A stretch of 64,000 bases of DNA from Oscillospiraceae bacterium (GCA_900768125.1 CAAGBS010000051.1:1-64000); one strand, 5' to 3'; numbered from the stretch's first letter, positions 35,248 to 43,975 are shown. A program made the numbers and translations. Notes: generated by a model not told the origin, from the letters alone.

Positions 35248-37509
35248 ATGGACAGTAATATCGGAAAAAAGCTCGACGGCAGATACGAACTGCTGGAGCT
35301 TATCGGCGTCGGGGGAATGGCGGATATCTACCGCGCCCGCGACATTGTTGAGGACCGCATTGTTGCTGTAAAGATACTTAAAACGGAGTTTGCGGGCAGC
35401 GATGAGTTCCTGCGCCGTTTCCGGAACGAATCTAAGGCGATTGCGCTTCTCTCGCACCCGAATATCGTCAAGATATACGACGTCGGATTCACGGACAAGG
35501 TGCAGTTCATCGTTATGGAGTACGTTGACGGCATCACGCTGACCGACTACATCGAGCAGCAGGGTGTCCTGAAATGGCGCGACGCGGTGCATTTCACCGT
35601 GCAGATACTCAAGGCGCTTCAGCACGCCCACGACCGCGGGATCGTCCACCGCGACATCAAGTCCAGCAATGTAATGCTGCTGAGCGACGGCACGATAAAG
35701 GTCATGGATTTCGGCATCGCGAGATTCAACCGCGAGAACAACAAGACCGTCTCCGAAAAGACCATCGGTTCCGTACACTACATCAGTCCCGAGCAGGCGC
35801 GCGGCGACATCACGGACGAGCGCAGCGATATCTATTCAGTCGGCGTTGCTCTGTATGAGATGCTGACCGGCAGAAAGCCGTTTGACGGAGATACTCCCGT
35901 GGCGATAGCGCTCATGCATATGCAGAGCACTCCGAAGAAGCCTACCGAGATAAACAGCACCATTCCCGAGGGACTGGAGCAGATAGTCCTCCGCGCAATG
36001 CAGAAGGACCCTGCGCAGCGCTACCAGACTGCCGGCGAGATGATAAAGGACCTCGAGGATTTCAAGGCAGACCCGAGCATGCTGTTTGATTATAAGTACA
36101 ACTCCACCGACGGCTCGACCAAGTACTTTGACCGTCCTATCCCCGCCGCCGAGCAGGAGCGCACCCGCCGCAAGCAGGCAGTACGCACCGAGCCGGAGGA
36201 AGACTACGACGATGATGAGTACGATGATGATGACGAGGACGAGTACGAGGAACGCCGCTCGCCGCTGATACCGATACTTTTCGCGGTGGGAACTGCGTTC
36301 GTCATTGCGACTGTATTCCTGGTAATGACCATCGTTTTCAGGAATCTGAACGTTACGCCGGAGCAGGTAGGCTCTGTTGCTGGTATCTCCAGCGGTTCCA
36401 CCGTGAGCGTGAACGACAGCAACGAGTATCTCATGCCGAACCTTATCGGAATGTCCTGGGACGAGGCTAAGTCCAAGTATTCCCAGTACATGACGCTGGT
36501 TCCCGAGCAGGAGTGGAGCGAGGTCACCAAGGATCAGATATTCGACCAGCAGTACCCCGAGGGACGCAAGGTAAAGATAGGCACCGAGGTCACAGTCAAG
36601 GTCAGCATGGGTATCCGCCAGATAGAGATACAGGATCTGGAAAACCTTAGTGCCTCCATCGCAGAAACCAAGCTGCAGAAGGACGGCTTCAAGGTAAAGA
36701 AGACCTATGATGAGTCCGACGATATCGCGAAGGATTACGTTATCCGCACCGAACCGGGCGCGCATGAGATGGCAGAGCAGGGAAGCACCGTTGTCCTTGT
36801 CATCAGCATGGGTCCGGAGAACACAGCAGTCAACGTTCCAAAGTTCGTGAATCTGCCGCTTTCCGTTGCGCTCCAGCGTGCAGACGAGTATCACCTCGAT
36901 CCGCACATTGAGTACAAGGACAGCGACGAGTTCGAAAAGGACGTAGTTATGGAGCAGGATCTCGAGCCGAACACCATGGTAGACCGCGATACTGCGATAA
37001 CATTCATAGTAAGCACCGGCGAGATAAGCGAGAAGACAAGAAAGTTCACCTACTCGCTGCCGAAGAAGGCAACGGGCGAGTTCGAGTTTAGATATTACAT
37101 TGACGGCGTGCTTGACGAGGAATCCAGGGTAACGCTCGATATTGGTCTTGCTTCGAGCAAGTCGCTGAACTACACAGTTATCGGCAAGGCGGGCGAAACA
37201 AAAACCGTCACCATCAAGGTAACTTCGCTTGCGACCGGCAAGACCGGAACCTACGGCGAGATCATAGTAAACTTCCCGGAGGACGGCAGCAAGGCTACCC
37301 TCGAGGATACGTTCACCAGCGGCATTTTCAATGAGCTTCAGCAGGGCGGCGAGTCTGAACCCACCATAGACACCACCGAGCCTGAGATACCCGTTGAGAC
37401 CGAGGAATCCCAGCCCGAGTCAGAGCCGGAGCAGACAACTTCCCACGCTGAGACCACAACTCAGCCCACGGAAGTCCCCGAGCCTGATCCCGGCATTTCA
37501 GTCAACTAA
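35248..37509 (+). CDS. prkC: PASTA-domain Ser/Thr protein kinase
   Basis: Protein of 753 residues. The Hanks-type kinase domain (about 10-275) has GVGGMADIY, the VAVKIL lysine, HRDIKSSN and DFGIARF. A very acidic linker with runs of Asp and Glu (about 315-335) leads to one transmembrane helix (about 340-362). Outside are three PASTA repeats (about 390-600), a further beta-rich domain and a Ser/Thr/Pro/Glu-rich tail. PASTA kinases sense muropeptides or lipid II and control cell-wall growth and, in Bacillus, spore germination. The acidic linker is unusually long. It has its own promoter. Its TAA stop is in the same frame as rsgA. Confidence 0.96.
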   Translation: MDSNIGKKLDGRYELLELIGVGGMADIYRARDIVEDRIVAVKILKTEFAGSDEFLRRFRNESKAIALLSHPNIVKIYDVGFTDKVQFIVMEYVDGITLTDYIEQQGVLKWRDAVHFTVQILKALQHAHDRGIVHRDIKSSNVMLLSDGTIKVMDFGIARFNRENNKTVSEKTIGSVHYISPEQARGDITDERSDIYSVGVALYEMLTGRKPFDGDTPVAIALMHMQSTPKKPTEINSTIPEGLEQIVLRAMQKDPAQRYQTAGEMIKDLEDFKADPSMLFDYKYNSTDGSTKYFDRPIPAAEQERTRRKQAVRTEPEEDYDDDEYDDDDEDEYEERRSPLIPILFAVGTAFVIATVFLVMTIVFRNLNVTPEQVGSVAGISSGSTVSVNDSNEYLMPNLIGMSWDEAKSKYSQYMTLVPEQEWSEVTKDQIFDQQYPEGRKVKIGTEVTVKVSMGIRQIEIQDLENLSASIAETKLQKDGFKVKKTYDESDDIAKDYVIRTEPGAHEMAEQGSTVVLVISMGPENTAVNVPKFVNLPLSVALQRADEYHLDPHIEYKDSDEFEKDVVMEQDLEPNTMVDRDTAITFIVSTGEISEKTRKFTYSLPKKATGEFEFRYYIDGVLDEESRVTLDIGLASSKSLNYTVIGKAGETKTVTIKVTSLATGKTGTYGEIIVNFPEDGSKATLEDTFTSGIFNELQQGGESEPTIDTTEPEIPVETEESQPESEPEQTTSHAETTTQPTEVPEPDPGISVN

Positions 37510-37521
37510 GGGGGTAATGAT

Positions 37522-38460
37522 ATTTCTGCTGAATATCATCACGGAATAATTACAAAAGCAGTGGGGGGCATCTATTATGTAGATGCCCTTTCGGGCTTTG
37601 AGAAAGACGGCAGGGGAACGCCTGACGGGGCTTCATTCAAGTGCGCGGCGCGCGGACTTTTCCGGCAGAACGGGATAAGTCCCAGTGCGGGCGACAACGT
37701 GATAGTCGAGTGCCAGGAGAACCACGAGCCGCTGATATCGAAGATACTGGAGCGTCGGAATTACCTGGTGCGCCCGCCACTCGCAAACCTTGATGGAATC
37801 GTGTTCGTGATAAGCTGCGCCGACCCCGCGCCGAACCGGTTCATACTCGACAAGCTGATAGCGATAGCCGACAGCAAGGGTATAGAGCCGATGATAGCTT
37901 TCACGAAGCCGGACTTAGAGCAGGCGGAGGAACTTGCAGAAATTTACCGGAAAATAGGGATATCGGTCTGCATGGTGAATAACCTCGCGAAAGAGGGCGC
38001 CGAGCCTGTCCGTGAGTTTATAAACGGCAGGACGACCGCATTTATAGGCAATTCAGGTGTGGGAAAATCCAGCCTGCTGAATACGCTTTTCCCTCAGCTT
38101 TCGCTGGAGACCGGGGTTATCAGCAAAAAGCTCGGCAGAGGAAAGCACACCACAAGGCAGGCGCAGCTATACAGGCTTTCAGAACTTGAATCAGGGCTGA
38201 CCGGCTACACGGCTGACACCCCCGGATTCTCCACCGTGGACACCGAGCGCTACTGCCGTATCCCAGCCGGGGAACTCGACAACAGCTTCCGCGAGTTCGC
38301 GAAGTTCGCCGAAAAATGCCGCTTCGCCGACTGCGCCCACATCAAGGAAAAGGACTGCGCGGTGCGCGCCGCGGCTGAGTCCGGGGAGATAGCGAAGTCG
38401 CGCTACGAAAGCTACCTCAGAATGCACGAGGAAGCAAGCAAGATAAATGACTGGGAGTGA
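37522..38460 (+). CDS. rsgA: Small ribosomal subunit biogenesis GTPase RsgA
   Basis: A circularly permuted GTPase: an OB fold first, then G4 (FTKPD), G1 (GNSGVGKSS), G3 (DTPG), and a Cys/His zinc segment at the end. It helps mature the 30S subunit. The only standard start in frame is GTG at 37561, but it has no ribosome binding site and would cut off GIITKAV, the beginning of the conserved first OB strand. No ATG, GTG or TTG lies between the prkC stop and that GTG. ATT at 37522 follows AAGGGGG at the ideal distance and would include the strand, so an ATT start (312 residues) is proposed. If not used, the start is 37561. Confidence 0.9.
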   Translation: MSAEYHHGIITKAVGGIYYVDALSGFEKDGRGTPDGASFKCAARGLFRQNGISPSAGDNVIVECQENHEPLISKILERRNYLVRPPLANLDGIVFVISCADPAPNRFILDKLIAIADSKGIEPMIAFTKPDLEQAEELAEIYRKIGISVCMVNNLAKEGAEPVREFINGRTTAFIGNSGVGKSSLLNTLFPQLSLETGVISKKLGRGKHTTRQAQLYRLSELESGLTGYTADTPGFSTVDTERYCRIPAGELDNSFREFAKFAEKCRFADCAHIKEKDCAVRAAAESGEIAKSRYESYLRMHEEASKINDWE

Positions 38461-38464
38461 CGAG

Positions 38465-39073
38465 ATGTCAAAAGTTTGCTCTATAATCTGCGGTTCGCCG
38501 GAATGCGACCTGCCGGATGATCCCGAGGGGCTGATAATCTGCGCCGACAAGGGGCTTGACCACGCGCTCGCAAGGGGATTGACCCCGGATATAGTCGTTG
38601 GCGACTTCGACAGTGCGGTGACGAAGCCGCCGGAGGGCGTCCGCGTAGTCAGGACTATCCCTGAAAAGGACGACACCGACACTATCCTCGCCTGCGAGAC
38701 CGCAATTGAAGCGGGCTGCGATGAGATACGTCTCTACTGCGCGCTCGGCGGCAGGACTGACCACACGATAGCGAATATCCAGACGATGGAAATGATGCGC
38801 CAGCGCGGCGTGAACGTAACAATAATCAGCAGCAGCGAGCGGATATATCTGGTGCACGAGCGGGAAGCGGCGATTCCCAAATTTCACGGGTATGTATCGG
38901 TGTTTTCCTACGGCGAGACCTGTATAGTGAGCGAGTACGGAATGAAATACGGACTGGTGAGGTACAGGCTCGACAACGCCTACCCGCTGGGAGTCAGCAA
39001 CGAGGTCGCCGAGGATATCGGACGGATAATCGTGCACGGCGGTACTGCGCTAGTTATCGAACATCACGAATAA
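38465..39073 (+). CDS. thiN: Thiamine pyrophosphokinase
   Basis: Protein of 202 residues with the ThiN pattern: ICADKGLDHAL, DIVVGDFDS, EKDDTDT and GGRTDHTIANI, the acidic residues binding metal and ATP. It converts thiamine to thiamine diphosphate. The ATG at 38465 has GGAG seven bases upstream; an ATG at 38447 would overlap rsgA more. In B. subtilis rpe lies between rsgA and thiN; it is absent here. Last gene of the remA-thiN locus. Confidence 0.93.
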   Translation: MSKVCSIICGSPECDLPDDPEGLIICADKGLDHALARGLTPDIVVGDFDSAVTKPPEGVRVVRTIPEKDDTDTILACETAIEAGCDEIRLYCALGGRTDHTIANIQTMEMMRQRGVNVTIISSSERIYLVHEREAAIPKFHGYVSVFSYGETCIVSEYGMKYGLVRYRLDNAYPLGVSNEVAEDIGRIIVHGGTALVIEHHE

Positions 39074-39077
39074 AAAG

Positions 39078-39105
39078 ACACGGCAAAGCCTGAGCTTTGC
39101 CGTGT
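39078..39105. terminator. Bidirectional terminator between thiN and the beta-helix lipoprotein gene
   Basis: A perfect 12-bp stem (39078-39089 with 39094-39105) and a four-base loop. The minus strand continues with TCTTTTTA, the plus strand with TTCGTATTT, so it ends both converging transcripts and is stronger on the minus strand. Confidence 0.9.
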
Positions 39106-39122
39106 TTCGTATTTATCTTTAA

Positions 39123-41018
39123 TCACGCCGCCGGACTTGTTTCCGTGGACTCCTCTGTCTGCGCCGCCGGATTCCCAGGGCGGGTGAAATCTTTGTTGGA
39201 GTCGGACTGCGCGTTGCTGCGTCCCCAGGGACCATCCTTGCTCCAAGTGCCGGAGCCGCTTCCCGCTGCGCCGCCGCCGCTTACTCCATCGCTGGCGGTG
39301 ACTGTATTCAGCAGCACGTCGTCGGCGTATATTGAATAGTCAGAGCCTGGCTTGAAGTCCTCCGCCGAGAATATCAGGGATTCGCATTTCTTGGGCGTTA
39401 CGGTGCTGATGAGGATATTGCCGTCCCGGTCGCGGACTTCTATCTCGCTTCCGGCTTCGACCTTGCTGTAGACTGAAATGCACGGTTGCGAAAGCGTGCT
39501 GGGAGCCTGAGCCATTCCGCGGCTGCCGAGCGCGATGAGCGTACCGCCGCAGACTGCAAACGACTTGTCGTAGTCGAGCGCGCCGTCGTGGTTGCTTGTG
39601 GGACCGAATACCACAAGCGTGCCGCCGCTCATCGAAACTGTGCCGTTGGAGTCAATGCCGTCGCCGTCCGCGTTGACTGTAATGCTTCCCCCTGAGATCG
39701 TGATGTAGGGAGTGTTTCCGCTGGTGCTGTCGCAGGCGTTTATGCCGTCGTCATACGCACGGAGGCTTATCACGCCGGAGTTTATCTCGATGCCGTTTGC
39801 TTCGAGCGCCTCGCAGCTGGTGAGGACGTTTATTTCGCAGCTGTTGATAGTGAGCGTGGAATCGGCGTGAATGCCGTCGTCGCCGCTGAACAGCGTGAGC
39901 GTGCCGCCGCTTATCGCTACAGTGCCGTTTGAGTGTACTGCGTCGTCGGCGCAGTCAGCGGTTATTTCGCCGTCGTTTACGGTTATCTTTCCCTTGGCTT
40001 TCAGACCCTTCATGCTTTCGGCAGAATTGCCGCTGCTGTCCTTCATGTCGCTGAAATCAAAGCTTCCCGTGCTGTCGTGGAATCCGCCCCAGCTTCCCCT
40101 GAACCCATCGTCTTCCGAAACGTATTCGACTGTGGAGCTTCCACCGCCGGTAGTAATGCTGATATTGCCGCCGGAGATGCACAGGTCAGTCTCAGCCTGC
40201 ATTCCGTCCCTGCCACAGTCGAGCGTGTAGCTGCCGCCGGTTATATTGATGTAGCCTTTCTGAGAATCTGCGGTGTTGGTGGATTTCAGCCCGTCATATC
40301 CGCTTTTTACGCTCACGGTGCCTGACGCGCCTATCAGGTAATCCTTGCCGATGATACCGTCCTCCACTGCGGTGACGTTAACAATGCCGCCGCACAGTTT
40401 CAGCCCATCGCGGCTGTTTATTCCGTCCCTGTATGCGCCGTTTACGTTTAACGTGCCGCTGCCGTTGATGACCAGCGTTTCCTTTGAATAGACCGCCGCG
40501 CCGTAATTATCGGCTGCTTCCGCTGAGTAATCCGCGCCGTCAGACAGCGAGTTGACCGAGCTTCCGGTCAGGGTTAGAGTCAGCTTGTCAGCCTTTGTGC
40601 AGAGGACAGCCGGACCGTCCGTACAGGTGAGGTCAACGCCGTTGAGGATAAGATATACCTCGTCGTCCTTGCCGCAGTCCACCACAAGCTGACCGTCCGC
40701 GGTCCTGCCGGAGATGGAGTAGTAACCCGCCTTGCTGATGGTGACTACTTTTCCGCTGACCGAAACGCCGCTGCCGTGGTATTCCGCGCCGTAGTCGCTG
40801 AAAGCGATGGTGCTGCCTGTCCCGGTCGCTGGGGTCAGATCGGTTTCGCTGGCGGAATGATACGCCACGGAAACTTCGTCCGCAGTTTCCAGCCTGCTGA
40901 CTGTGGTATCGGATTCCTGAGTAATCTCCTCGGTGCGGCGCGGGTCGTTCGAACAGCCTGTGTTTACCGAAAGAGCGATTGAACAGAGCGCCGCAAGCGC
41001 CCGTAAGCCAGATCTCAT
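39123..41018 (-). CDS. Cthe_2159-like carbohydrate-binding beta-helix lipoprotein
   Basis: Protein of 631 residues with a lipoprotein-type signal ending at Cys22 (NTGC). The body (about 60-560) is a long series of short beta-strand repeats such as ITINSCEINV, ISGGTLTLFSGDDGIHA and ISGGSITVNADGDGIDSNG. This matches the beta-helix of the Cthe_2159 family, in which the Clostridium thermocellum member was reported to bind polygalacturonate with calcium at acidic turns. A Gly/Ser-rich and polar C-terminus follows. AAGGAG precedes the ATG. Last gene of a three-gene cassette with DUF4956 and VTC-domain genes, 50 bases after the former. Confidence 0.85.
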   Translation of the reverse strand: MRSGLRALAALCSIALSVNTGCSNDPRRTEEITQESDTTVSRLETADEVSVAYHSASETDLTPATGTGSTIAFSDYGAEYHGSGVSVSGKVVTISKAGYYSISGRTADGQLVVDCGKDDEVYLILNGVDLTCTDGPAVLCTKADKLTLTLTGSSVNSLSDGADYSAEAADNYGAAVYSKETLVINGSGTLNVNGAYRDGINSRDGLKLCGGIVNVTAVEDGIIGKDYLIGASGTVSVKSGYDGLKSTNTADSQKGYINITGGSYTLDCGRDGMQAETDLCISGGNISITTGGGSSTVEYVSEDDGFRGSWGGFHDSTGSFDFSDMKDSSGNSAESMKGLKAKGKITVNDGEITADCADDAVHSNGTVAISGGTLTLFSGDDGIHADSTLTINSCEINVLTSCEALEANGIEINSGVISLRAYDDGINACDSTSGNTPYITISGGSITVNADGDGIDSNGTVSMSGGTLVVFGPTSNHDGALDYDKSFAVCGGTLIALGSRGMAQAPSTLSQPCISVYSKVEAGSEIEVRDRDGNILISTVTPKKCESLIFSAEDFKPGSDYSIYADDVLLNTVTASDGVSGGGAAGSGSGTWSKDGPWGRSNAQSDSNKDFTRPGNPAAQTEESTETSPAA

Positions 41019-41068
41019 GATAAATGCTCCTTAATAATGCCAAAATAAATGCAGAAATATTGTTGGGG

Positions 41069-41758
41069 TCAGAGCTGCTCCCCGAAGTCGGGAAGCGTTG
41101 ACACGGATATGGTAAGATTGCCGTTGCGTTCGCGCAGTCGGTCGATCATTTCCTTTTCTCTTGACGGGTCTTTTTCGGTTATCGCGTAGCGGAGGTCGAA
41201 CAGCGTGCCCATTGCAGTGGTCTTGACCTGAGTTAGTTCGTGCTCCGAAAGGTATTCTTCGAAAATGTCGTCAAAAATTCCGGTGTAGTCGAGGTTTTCG
41301 GGTATCTGTATCCTGAGCTGGCGGCGGGCTCTTTCCCTTGCGGCACCGGGCAGGAAGTTCACCACAATGAAAACAGCGCCGACTATCAGCGCGATGAGCA
41401 CCGCAAAACCGATGTGCCCCATTCCGGTCGCAAGCCCTATGCAGACTGCATAGAATATCAGGCAGATATCCCGGGAGTTTCCCGGCGCAGAGCGGAATCT
41501 AACAAGGCTGAACGCTCCCATGACCGCAACGCCGGCGCCGATCGAGCCGTTCACCAGCATGATGACTGCCTGAACGAGTGCCGGAAGCACAAGCAGCGTC
41601 ACGAACATATTTCGGGAGTGCCGGGGGGCCCTCAGCCTGTAGACTGCCGCCGCGCCGAGCCCGAGGATCAGGGAAGCGGCGGTGCAGATGAGCGCGGACG
41701 CTGGCGTAAGACCGTCAGCGCTGATGATACTGTCAAATAAGATATCCAAAAACGTCAA
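41069..41758 (-). CDS. DUF4956 polytopic membrane protein
   Basis: Protein of 229 residues with four or five hydrophobic helices in the first 140 residues. The strongly conserved loop GAFSLVRFRSAPGNSRDI is the hallmark of DUF4956, and the soluble C-terminus (about 145-229) is probably cytoplasmic. Function unknown. Members are often found next to VTC-domain genes, as here (14 bases). The protein could be the membrane partner of the VTC enzyme, for example for polymer export; this is inference. Confidence 0.85.
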   Translation of the reverse strand: MTFLDILFDSIISADGLTPASALICTAASLILGLGAAAVYRLRAPRHSRNMFVTLLVLPALVQAVIMLVNGSIGAGVAVMGAFSLVRFRSAPGNSRDICLIFYAVCIGLATGMGHIGFAVLIALIVGAVFIVVNFLPGAARERARRQLRIQIPENLDYTGIFDDIFEEYLSEHELTQVKTTAMGTLFDLRYAITEKDPSREKEMIDRLRERNGNLTISVSTLPDFGEQL

Positions 41759-41772
41759 CTCCAGAAGTTATT

Positions 41773-42486
41773 TTAGAGTGCGGCTCCGCATTTGTTTCCG
41801 GCGAGAAGCTGCCGGTATACAGAACCGTATTTCGAAAAAGAGCCGGGGTAGATCTCCAGCTCCGACAGCACTGCGGTCAGCCATAGCGGTATCGCAGACG
41901 CTGATTTTATTTCCATTATCCGGAACGGCTGACCTGGAAGCGGTTCGCCGTAAGTTCCGGAGCGCAGGTCGAGGTCGTCTGTGCGGAAGCGTATATTGCC
42001 GTCAAGCGTAAGCCGAAGCTCCGGGTCGTCAATGCCGCGGAAAGCCGACCTGTCGTAGAAAACAGCCGCCGCGGGAGCTAGACTGTCCCGCTTTATCATG
42101 TGGCATATTTCGGCTAATACCTGCCGCTGACCGCATTCCGGCTGGATCCCGTTGCAGAGCAGCGCCATCGCTTCCGCGAAGCTGACTTCTGCGCGCCGCT
42201 TGTAGACCACACTCTGGAATTTCTTCTTGATTTCGAGGAACACATCGGAACTGTCCTCCGTGGTGCCGTAGGCGCGCAGCCGGAGTTTTTCCTTGTATAC
42301 GGGTTTGTCCATTGAAAGCCGCGCGAGGATATGGTCGGCGCTGTCACAGTAAAGCGAACAGATGGTCTGGTCAGAGTAGCAGTCCTCCGTCATCATGGAG
42401 GAAATGCGCCGCAGTACTTCGTCTGGCTGCCTTTCGCTTAGCAGATACTTTATCTCCCGCCGCATGAATGTATTCGCGTATGCCAC
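41773..42486 (-). CDS. VTC-domain protein (polyphosphate-polymerase-like)
   Basis: The protein of about 237 residues has the VTC tunnel-fold signature: FMRREIKYLL at the start, KEKLRLRAYG, FLEIKKKF with VVYKRR, then RLTLDGNIRFR, IMEIKS and FSKYGSVY. These correspond to the basic residues and the metal-binding Glu by which yeast Vtc4 makes polyphosphate from ATP, so catalytic activity looks possible. The start is uncertain: GTG at 42486 follows a purine-rich AAAAAGGCGG, while the ATG at 42516 has no ribosome binding site. First gene of the VTC-DUF4956-beta-helix cassette. Confidence 0.85.
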   Translation of the reverse strand: MAYANTFMRREIKYLLSERQPDEVLRRISSMMTEDCYSDQTICSLYCDSADHILARLSMDKPVYKEKLRLRAYGTTEDSSDVFLEIKKKFQSVVYKRRAEVSFAEAMALLCNGIQPECGQRQVLAEICHMIKRDSLAPAAAVFYDRSAFRGIDDPELRLTLDGNIRFRTDDLDLRSGTYGEPLPGQPFRIMEIKSASAIPLWLTAVLSELEIYPGSFSKYGSVYRQLLAGNKCGAAL

Positions 42487-42643
42487 ATGCCCACCGCCTT
42501 TTTCACATACATGCATTATAGCGTATTTATGTGACAGATTTATGATAAATGATTAAGTATTTCCTCGGGCTGTGAGAAATATATGTCAACAAATTGTGCA
42601 AATCGACAGACAGTTAGATGTAAATTGTGAAAAATGGTAAAAT

Positions 42644-42672
42644 ATAACGCCCTCCGCCACGGAGAGCGTTAT
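42644..42672 (-). terminator. Terminator after queA
   Basis: ATAACGC (42644-42650) pairs with GCGTTAT (42666-42672), with a further CTCCG/CGGAG stem inside. On the minus strand it is followed by ATTTTACC. It begins 10 bases after the queA stop. Confidence 0.8.
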
Positions 42673-42682
42673 GGTGCGGATT

Positions 42683-43774
42683 TTACTTGATGTCGCCTAT
42701 GAACATAGCGTCACCGAACGAAAAGAACCGATAGCGCTCCTGAACTGCGACTTCATAAGCGTGGAGCGTTTTTTCGCGCCCGAGGAACGCGCTGACGAGC
42801 ATTATAAGCGTGCTTTCCGGCAGGTGGAAGTTGGTTATCAGCCCGTCGATGACCTTAAATTCATAGCCGGGGTAGATGAAAATTCCGGTGTCCTGGGTGA
42901 GTATCGGGGCGCTCGTGCCGGTCAGCGGGGAACCGCCCTTGTCAGCTTCGGTGGGCGTGAAAAGCTCCGGCTGAACTCCCGCGGCGGATTCCAGCGTGCG
43001 GCAGGAGGTAGTCCCGACTGAGATCACACGCCCGCCGTTCGCCTTGCAGCGGCGTATTTTCTCAGCGGTTATCTCCGGGACGGAGTAGTGCTCGACATGC
43101 ATCTTGTGGTCGAGGATATTGTCCTCCTTGACCGGGCGGAATGTCCCCAGCCCCACATGCAGCGTAACGTAGGCGGTGTCAACGCCCTTGTCGGCGAGCT
43201 TCCTGAATACGTTCTCGGTGAAATGCAGCCCTGCGGTGGGGGCGGCCGCGGAGCCTGTCTCACGGCAGTAGATGGTGTTGTAGCGGTCCTTGTCCTGCAG
43301 CTTTTCGGTGATGTAGGGCGGCAGCGGCATCTGACCTATGCGGTCGAGGATATCGAAGAAATCCCCATCGAAAGTGAAACGCACAAGGCGGTTCCCCTCG
43401 TTCACGATGTCGAGTATCTCGGCGGAAAGTCCCTCAGGGAAATCGACTATAGTGCCGGGTTTCAGCCGCTTTCCTGGGTGTACCAGCGTTTCCCACTCGG
43501 TGAGGCTCAGGCGCTTCAGCAGGAGAAATTCAACGTGCGCTCCGGTGCCCCGCTTGGTGCCGTAAATGCGCGCCGGGAATACCTTGCTGTCGTTCATCAC
43601 GAGCAGGTCGCCGGGATTCAGGTAGTCGGCAATATCGTAGAAATGCTTGTGTGATATCTCTCCGGAGGAGCGGTCTATCGCCATCAGCCGGGAGCTGTCG
43701 CGCGGCTCCACGGGGGTCTGCGCGATGAGTTCCTCGGGAAGATCGTAGTTAAAATCGGATTTTAGCATTGTCAT
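42683..43774 (-). CDS. queA: S-adenosylmethionine:tRNA ribosyltransferase-isomerase
   Basis: Protein of 363 residues with the QueA pattern: FNYDLPEELIAQ start, RDSSRLM, NDSKVFPARI, APTAGLHFT, HVGLGTFRPV and NFHLPESTLIM. It transfers and isomerises the ribosyl part of SAM to preQ1 in tRNA, forming epoxyqueuosine; tgt in this window does the preceding step. AAAGGA lies upstream of the ATG. It is transcribed alone, with its own promoter and terminator, divergent from the lysine operon. Confidence 0.97.
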   Translation of the reverse strand: MTMLKSDFNYDLPEELIAQTPVEPRDSSRLMAIDRSSGEISHKHFYDIADYLNPGDLLVMNDSKVFPARIYGTKRGTGAHVEFLLLKRLSLTEWETLVHPGKRLKPGTIVDFPEGLSAEILDIVNEGNRLVRFTFDGDFFDILDRIGQMPLPPYITEKLQDKDRYNTIYCRETGSAAAPTAGLHFTENVFRKLADKGVDTAYVTLHVGLGTFRPVKEDNILDHKMHVEHYSVPEITAEKIRRCKANGGRVISVGTTSCRTLESAAGVQPELFTPTEADKGGSPLTGTSAPILTQDTGIFIYPGYEFKVIDGLITNFHLPESTLIMLVSAFLGREKTLHAYEVAVQERYRFFSFGDAMFIGDIK

Positions 43775-43811
43775 AATTTACATTCCTTTATCATAGATTA
43801 GCGTATACTCT

Positions 43812-43840
43812 ATTGTACCATAAACCGACAGATAAATCAA
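43812..43840 (-). promoter_or_regulatory. SigA promoter of queA
   Basis: Minus strand: TTGATT (43835-43840), 17-bp spacer, TACAAT (43812-43817). Expected leader about 30 bases. No preQ1 riboswitch is evident in it. Confidence 0.7.
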
Positions 43841-43907
43841 TTTTTAATCGTTAGCTAATTTCAACAAAATCATCGCCGGAATTGAAGAATATTTATACGA
43901 ATGGGGG

Positions 43908-43936
43908 TTGACAACTTTGCGGTTATGTGCTAAAAT
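43908..43936 (+). promoter_or_regulatory. SigA promoter of the lysine (asd-dapA-dapB) operon
   Basis: TTGACA (43908-43913), 17-bp spacer, TAAAAT (43931-43936), one of the best vegetative promoters in the window. Transcription would start near 43943, just before the riboswitch. Confidence 0.85.
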
Positions 43937-43975
43937 AATATGGTAATGAGTATTTAACTCATGGGGACTAATCGT

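Noticed and set aside
36190..36260. Simple-sequence repeat (GATGAT-type) in prkC as a phase-variation tract
   Set aside because: The repeats encode a mixed Asp/Glu linker in multiples of three bases with imperfect units, so slippage would not shift the frame; low complexity is explained by an acidic linker.
37517..37549. A ten-codon reading frame (ATG at 37517) between prkC and rsgA as a leader peptide
   Set aside because: The ATG is only two or three bases from the AAGGGGG site, too close for efficient initiation, and the peptide has no run of one amino acid or other attenuator feature.
43775..43811. PreQ1 riboswitch in the queA leader
   Set aside because: The leader from the mapped promoter is only about 30 bases, with no pseudoknot-like pairing or aptamer landmarks.
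43812..43840. Shared special regulation of queA and the HD-lipase operon, because both promoters have TTGATTTAT...TTTATGGTACAAT
   Set aside because: The shared bases are mostly the -35 and -10 boxes and the T-rich/TGG sequence next to the -10, which are common in vegetative promoters; no extra shared operator is seen.
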